Source of the DNA: an uncultured Erysipelotrichaceae bacterium
Lineage (GTDB): Bacteria > Bacillota_I > Bacilli_A > Erysipelotrichales > Erysipelotrichaceae
Assembly: GCA_934725085.1 (NCBI GenBank)
Contig: CAKVAL010000005.1
Location: forward strand, 17,093 to 81,092
DNA length: 64,000 nt
Direction of reading: 5' to 3'
The notes beneath the pieces were generated by a model. The model did no database searches. It had not been told where the DNA came from and saw only the letters and a list, made by a program, of their open reading frames with translations. The stretch's first letter is position 1. Each line of letters starts with the position of its first letter. This document shows positions 60,667 to 64,000 of this stretch, one piece after another. Position numbers and translations under genes: made by a program.

Positions 60667-61524
60667 TTAATAATCTACTTCTTGAGCTAAATTTTCTTCT
60701 AACAATTCAGGATTTTCCAATAATTTCTTCAATAATCGAATAGTCTTTGAATAATAATAACCATCAGCCAATCTTTCATCGATTGTTAGGCCAAGATCAA
60801 CTGTATCAACCATTTTCACATTTCCATCTTCATCATATACTGGTCTTTTCTTAATCTCACCAATCAAAAGAATCATGGAACAAGTACCCCAATTAGTCAA
60901 ATGGTGATAGCCACTTTTCATCTTGATAGAACCAAGATTTGAAACCACACAACTTGAATAATATGGGTCAGTTTGAATAAGTGATGTAGGTACAATACCA
61001 TGTTTATCACACCACATCACCACATGTAACAAGAACTTGCCAAAGAAACGAGGGATTCTATTAAAGAAGTCCATCCCTTCAGTAGAAGCATCCTTCTTTT
61101 CACTTCTTGTGAAATCAACTTGTTTATGAATTGCATCATGGATGGTGTTGATATTATCATCATATTTAGTATGCAAAAAGGCTAAAGCCTCAGCACCACC
61201 ATCTTTAAATTGTTTCTTAACCACAAATGATAAACTAACTTCATTTCTTTGATAGAAGTTACCATTGACAATAAAACGGTTCATCTTAGGTCTTAATGTA
61301 ATAACTTTACTCATCGCACATACAATAATTTGGAATAAGTTGTACTTATATTCGATACCTTCATAATTCTTTTTCTTAAGGTATTTATTAATATTAGTTA
61401 AATCTATTGTTTCTGAAATGAATGCTTCATTATCACATCTATTAGGATAAATAACTCCTGTCACAAAATGTAGCGAGTCTAGTTCTCTTAATAGTCTTCC
61501 ATCTTTTCTATCTCCAAATGCCAT
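60667..61524 (-). CDS. 2-oxoacid dehydrogenase E2-like acyltransferase domain without lipoyl domain
   Basis: 285 aa from the ATG at 61524 (GGAGG 6 nt upstream; the 12-codon longer frame starts before that site). CAT/E2 catalytic-domain fold: MSKVITLRPKMNRF, SSCVVSNLGSIKMKSGYHHLTNWGT, LGLTIDERLADGYYYSKTIRLLKKLLENPE. The E2 catalytic motif DHRxxDG appears as DERLADG, replacing the catalytic His by Glu. No lipoyl or E3-binding domain. Directly upstream of an acyl-CoA ligase in one operon; may bind or condense acyl groups rather than act as an E2. Confidence 0.8.
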   Translation of the reverse strand: MAFGDRKDGRLLRELDSLHFVTGVIYPNRCDNEAFISETIDLTNINKYLKKKNYEGIEYKYNLFQIIVCAMSKVITLRPKMNRFIVNGNFYQRNEVSLSFVVKKQFKDGGAEALAFLHTKYDDNINTIHDAIHKQVDFTRSEKKDASTEGMDFFNRIPRFFGKFLLHVVMWCDKHGIVPTSLIQTDPYYSSCVVSNLGSIKMKSGYHHLTNWGTCSMILLIGEIKKRPVYDEDGNVKMVDTVDLGLTIDERLADGYYYSKTIRLLKKLLENPELLEENLAQEVDY

Positions 61525-61690
61525 AAATATCCTCCAACTAACATTTCCTATTTTACTCAATTTGTAAAAAAACTATAAATTTTTTTGTATATTTTTTGGA
61601 TGATAGCTACTTTTAAATGAAAAATTACACACTCTTTACTTTCAATTAGAGTGGATATTTTATAAAATTGACTTAAACAAGGAGAAAATT

Positions 61691-62560
61691 ATGCCAACTA
61701 CGTATGCTCACTGGCGTTTTGGGGATAAGTGTATCAAGACATTACCAGTAGAAATTCAAAAAATCATTAATGAAAATCGTCCCATATTTGATTATGGTGT
61801 CCACGGACCCGACATTTTCTTTTATTACAACTGTTTGAAGCACAATGATATCAATCAAAAAGGAACTGATATGCACGATACCAGTTACAAGGATATCTTA
61901 GCTATATTTAAATCTAATTATCTAAAGAATCAAGATGATAAGGATGCTAAGTTAGCTTACTTATTAGGCTTTACTTGTCACTTTACTTTGGATTCTTATT
62001 GTCATGGTTACATCGAGATTAAAGAAGAAACTTCTAAGGTGTCTCATGGTAAGATTGAGTCTCAATTTGACCGTTATCTTTTAATTAAAGATGGTTACAA
62101 TCCGGTAAAGAAATCAGTAACTTTCTCATTAAAGCCTGATAGAAAGATGGCAAAAGATATTTCTGAATTATTTGGTGATGTTGATGAAGAAACGGTATAC
62201 AAAACTATTAAGGATCAAAAGAAATATCTTGATTTATTAAAAGACAGCAACTGTATAAAAAGATTTATTTTAAATACAGGTATGGACTTAGCTCATTGTA
62301 AGGACTTTAAGGATTTATTATTGACTACTAAAAACGATCCTAGATGCTTAGATTCTAGCTTAAGACTTGATAAATATTTTGATAAGGCGGTTGAGCATTA
62401 TCCAATATTGGCTCAAAACTTAATCGATTATCTAAACAACAAAGAAGAACTTCCACTTTATTTCAAACATGACTTCACTCCTAAAGAGGATTATAGAAGT
62501 CTTCCAGTATTGAGTTATGAAGAAGAAAAGAAATATGAGGTAAAGGATCTACAAGATTAG
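61691..62560 (+). CDS. zinc-dependent phospholipase C-like protein
   Basis: 289 aa. PF00882-type features: N-terminal TYAHWRFGDKCIKTLP, YGVHGPDIFFY (Asp/His metal site), LLGFTCHFTLDSYCHGYI and VSHGKIESQFDRYL, which supply the His and Asp zinc ligands (H-x-x-x-D-x-x-x-H and H-x-x-x-E). No signal peptide, unlike secreted alpha-toxin-type enzymes, so an intracellular phosphoester hydrolase is more likely. AAGGAG precedes the ATG; 9 nt before the MFS gene. Confidence 0.85.
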   Translation: MPTTYAHWRFGDKCIKTLPVEIQKIINENRPIFDYGVHGPDIFFYYNCLKHNDINQKGTDMHDTSYKDILAIFKSNYLKNQDDKDAKLAYLLGFTCHFTLDSYCHGYIEIKEETSKVSHGKIESQFDRYLLIKDGYNPVKKSVTFSLKPDRKMAKDISELFGDVDEETVYKTIKDQKKYLDLLKDSNCIKRFILNTGMDLAHCKDFKDLLLTTKNDPRCLDSSLRLDKYFDKAVEHYPILAQNLIDYLNNKEELPLYFKHDFTPKEDYRSLPVLSYEEEKKYEVKDLQD

Positions 62561-62569
62561 GGTAAATTT

Positions 62570-63913
62570 ATGAATTTATTAAAGAAATTAAACAACTTAA
62601 AAGCTTTTAGGGGCTTAAATGAAAAAGAATTTGCGTGGGTACTATATGACGTAGGTAACTCAGCATATACAATGTTAGCTTGTTCGCTTATTCCTATTTG
62701 GTTTAAACAAACAGCTATTGGAACTGCACCTGGTCAAATCTCAAGCGATAACGCTACTGCTTATTGGGCACTGGCAACTTCTCTTGTAACAGTACTTGTT
62801 GCCTTCATCGGTCCAATTTGTGGTGTCTTAGCCGATCATAAGGATACAAAGAAAATCGTTTTCCAAACAAGTGTTGCGATTGGTATTATCGCTTGTATCT
62901 TAAATGGTTTAGCTAATACATGGTTTATCTTTTTAGGTATTTTTGTCGTTACTAAGATTGCTTATCAAGCATCATTGACTTTCTATGACTCAATGTTGAA
63001 TGATATTACCAGTGAAGAAAGATCTGATGAAGTATCTTCTTATGGTTATGCATGGGGTTATATCGGTTCTTGCATCCCATTCTTGTTGGCACTTATCGCT
63101 TATTGTTTAAGTGGCGGTGTTAGTGAAGATTTAATGTTATTTTCACCAAAACTTGGTATGATTATTGGCTTTTTAGTAACAGCATTATGGTGGCTTACTG
63201 TATCACTTCCTCTTATCAAAAACTATAAACAAGTTAATTATGTTGAAGATACTAAGAGTGGCATTTCAAAGGCATTCAAAAAGATTAGTAACACATTAAG
63301 AAGAATTGCCAAGGAAGATAAGAAAGTATTGTATTTCTTAATTGCCTTCTTCTTATATATTGATGGTGTAGGTACTATCATCGACAACTGTATCAACTTA
63401 GGTACTGACTTAGGCTTAAATACAGTAGGACAAGTAGTTTTCTTATTACTAACACAAGTGGTTGCCTTTGGTGGTTCTTTATTCTTTGCGAAGTTAAGTA
63501 AGAAAAAGGATACCGTTGAACTTATTAAGATTTGTATTATAGGTTATACGGCTGTATGTCTTTATGCTCTAACTCTTACAAATATCTGGCAATTTGCGAT
63601 TATGGCCTTCGGCGTAGGATGTTTCCAAGGTTCTATTCAATCACTTTCTAGATCATATTATGCAAAGATTATTCCAAGCGAAAATAGCGGTGAGTACTTC
63701 GGTATCTATGATATCTTTGCCAAGGGTGCTTCTTTCTTAGGTTCATTTGTAATCTTCGTGGTTAAGAAGATTGGTATCAAGACAGGTGGTGTCTTTACTT
63801 TCTTTGGTGTAACCATTAAGTCAATCAATGTTGCGGTTGGTCTACTAGCGTTCTTCTTTATCCTAGGTTATATCTTTATCGGTAAGGCTGATAAGCAAGA
63901 AAAAATTAATTAG
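62570..63913 (+). CDS. UMF1-type major facilitator transporter
   Basis: 447 aa with about 12 membrane helices. LNEKEFAWVLYDVGNSAYTM at the start and DGVGTIIDNCINLGTDLGL in the middle are typical of UMF1 (Atg22-like) permeases; QGSIQSLSRSYYAKIIPSENSGEYFGIYDI is the matching late-loop motif. Atg22 relatives export amino acids from vacuoles; bacterial substrates are unknown. Co-transcribed with the phospholipase-like gene. Confidence 0.93.
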   Translation: MNLLKKLNNLKAFRGLNEKEFAWVLYDVGNSAYTMLACSLIPIWFKQTAIGTAPGQISSDNATAYWALATSLVTVLVAFIGPICGVLADHKDTKKIVFQTSVAIGIIACILNGLANTWFIFLGIFVVTKIAYQASLTFYDSMLNDITSEERSDEVSSYGYAWGYIGSCIPFLLALIAYCLSGGVSEDLMLFSPKLGMIIGFLVTALWWLTVSLPLIKNYKQVNYVEDTKSGISKAFKKISNTLRRIAKEDKKVLYFLIAFFLYIDGVGTIIDNCINLGTDLGLNTVGQVVFLLLTQVVAFGGSLFFAKLSKKKDTVELIKICIIGYTAVCLYALTLTNIWQFAIMAFGVGCFQGSIQSLSRSYYAKIIPSENSGEYFGIYDIFAKGASFLGSFVIFVVKKIGIKTGGVFTFFGVTIKSINVAVGLLAFFFILGYIFIGKADKQEKIN

Positions 63914-63920
63914 GGTATTT

Positions 63921-63978
63921 AAAAAGGGGCTGTCCAAAAACCTAAGTGTTAAAACTTAAGGTTGGACAGCCTTTTTAT
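63921..63978 (+). terminator. long bidirectional hairpin terminator
   Basis: AAAAAGG plus GCTGTCCAA (63929-63937) pair with TTGGACAGC (63962-63970) plus CCTTTTT; an inner CCTAAGT / ACTTAAGG adds to the stem. Confidence 0.9.
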
Positions 63979-64000
63979 TTATATTTATATTCTTCTTTTG

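Noticed and set aside
61561..61690. Inverted repeat CACTCT / AGAGTG before the phospholipase-like gene as an operator
   Set aside because: Only 6 bp per arm in AT-rich sequence; too weak to claim.
63921..63978. Possible insertion-sequence end (GGCTGTCCAA inverted repeat)
   Set aside because: It is a single hairpin with A and T runs directly after a gene, which a terminator explains fully.

Overview
This window is chromosomal DNA from a low-GC Gram-positive bacterium (Bacillota). The best guess is a member of the Erysipelotrichia or a close relative: AT-rich, short intergenic gaps, PolC-type replicase, the rimP-nusA-ylxR-ylxQ-infB-rbfA operon, a CIRCE heat-shock operator, PTS-style beta-glucoside metabolism and YitT, CPBP and UMF1-type membrane proteins. 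TGA is used as a stop (for example at 17213-17215 and 25250-25252), so this is not a Mycoplasma-type code. The taxon is inferred from gene style, not from a marker search.

Layout. 1-3305 (minus): uridine phosphorylase, a two-copy DUF1538 membrane protein, a P-II-like protein and the start of a DMT transporter. 3391-3464: tRNA-Trp. 3631-18920: glutamate dehydrogenase, then replication and repair (polC, rnc, recG, tRNA-Leu, pcrA) with GNAT genes, then a plus-strand trio (rRNA methyltransferase, RluA-type pseudouridine synthase, degenerate VanY-like protein). 18964-30519: thioredoxin-fold lipoprotein, patatin, rhomboid, GH2 glycosidase, Mbeg1-like lipase, a GntR-controlled GH1 phospho-beta-glucosidase with a broken PTS remnant, and an ArsR-controlled metal efflux operon ending near ruvX. 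30553-40428: lipoprotein, aminotransferase, cyclophilin, serine dehydratase, self-regulated WYL repressor, MATE pump, polysaccharide deacetylase, YitT protein, threonine aldolase. 40429-40789: gene-dead stretch with a DUF4143 ATPase remnant and a triple 23-bp repeat. 40790-45769: nusA-infB operon. 45844-53358: CPBP protease, COG2509 flavoprotein, HtrA, CIRCE-controlled HtpG, purine nucleoside phosphorylase, DUF4236 protein. 53391-57926: an apparent peptide natural-product (RiPP) locus with a divergent HTH regulator, two very small peptide genes, a radical SAM/SPASM maturase and an ABC exporter. 57932-63913: lipid-related genes (alpha/beta hydrolase, acyl-CoA ligase, E2-like acyltransferase, zinc-dependent phospholipase C-like protein) and an MFS transporter.

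Three things stand out. First, the radical-SAM RiPP locus, whose precursors are too short for ordinary gene calling. Second, an 11-nt GC-rich word (GGGCACGAATC or its complement) in short tandem runs inside four unrelated genes, in different reading frames and orientations but preserving each frame; this points to a DNA-level repeat. Third, about fourteen genes have a -10 box ending exactly 6 or 7 nt before the ATG and no usable ribosome binding site, so leaderless mRNAs appear common. All functional names come from motif and family recognition by eye; no search was run.
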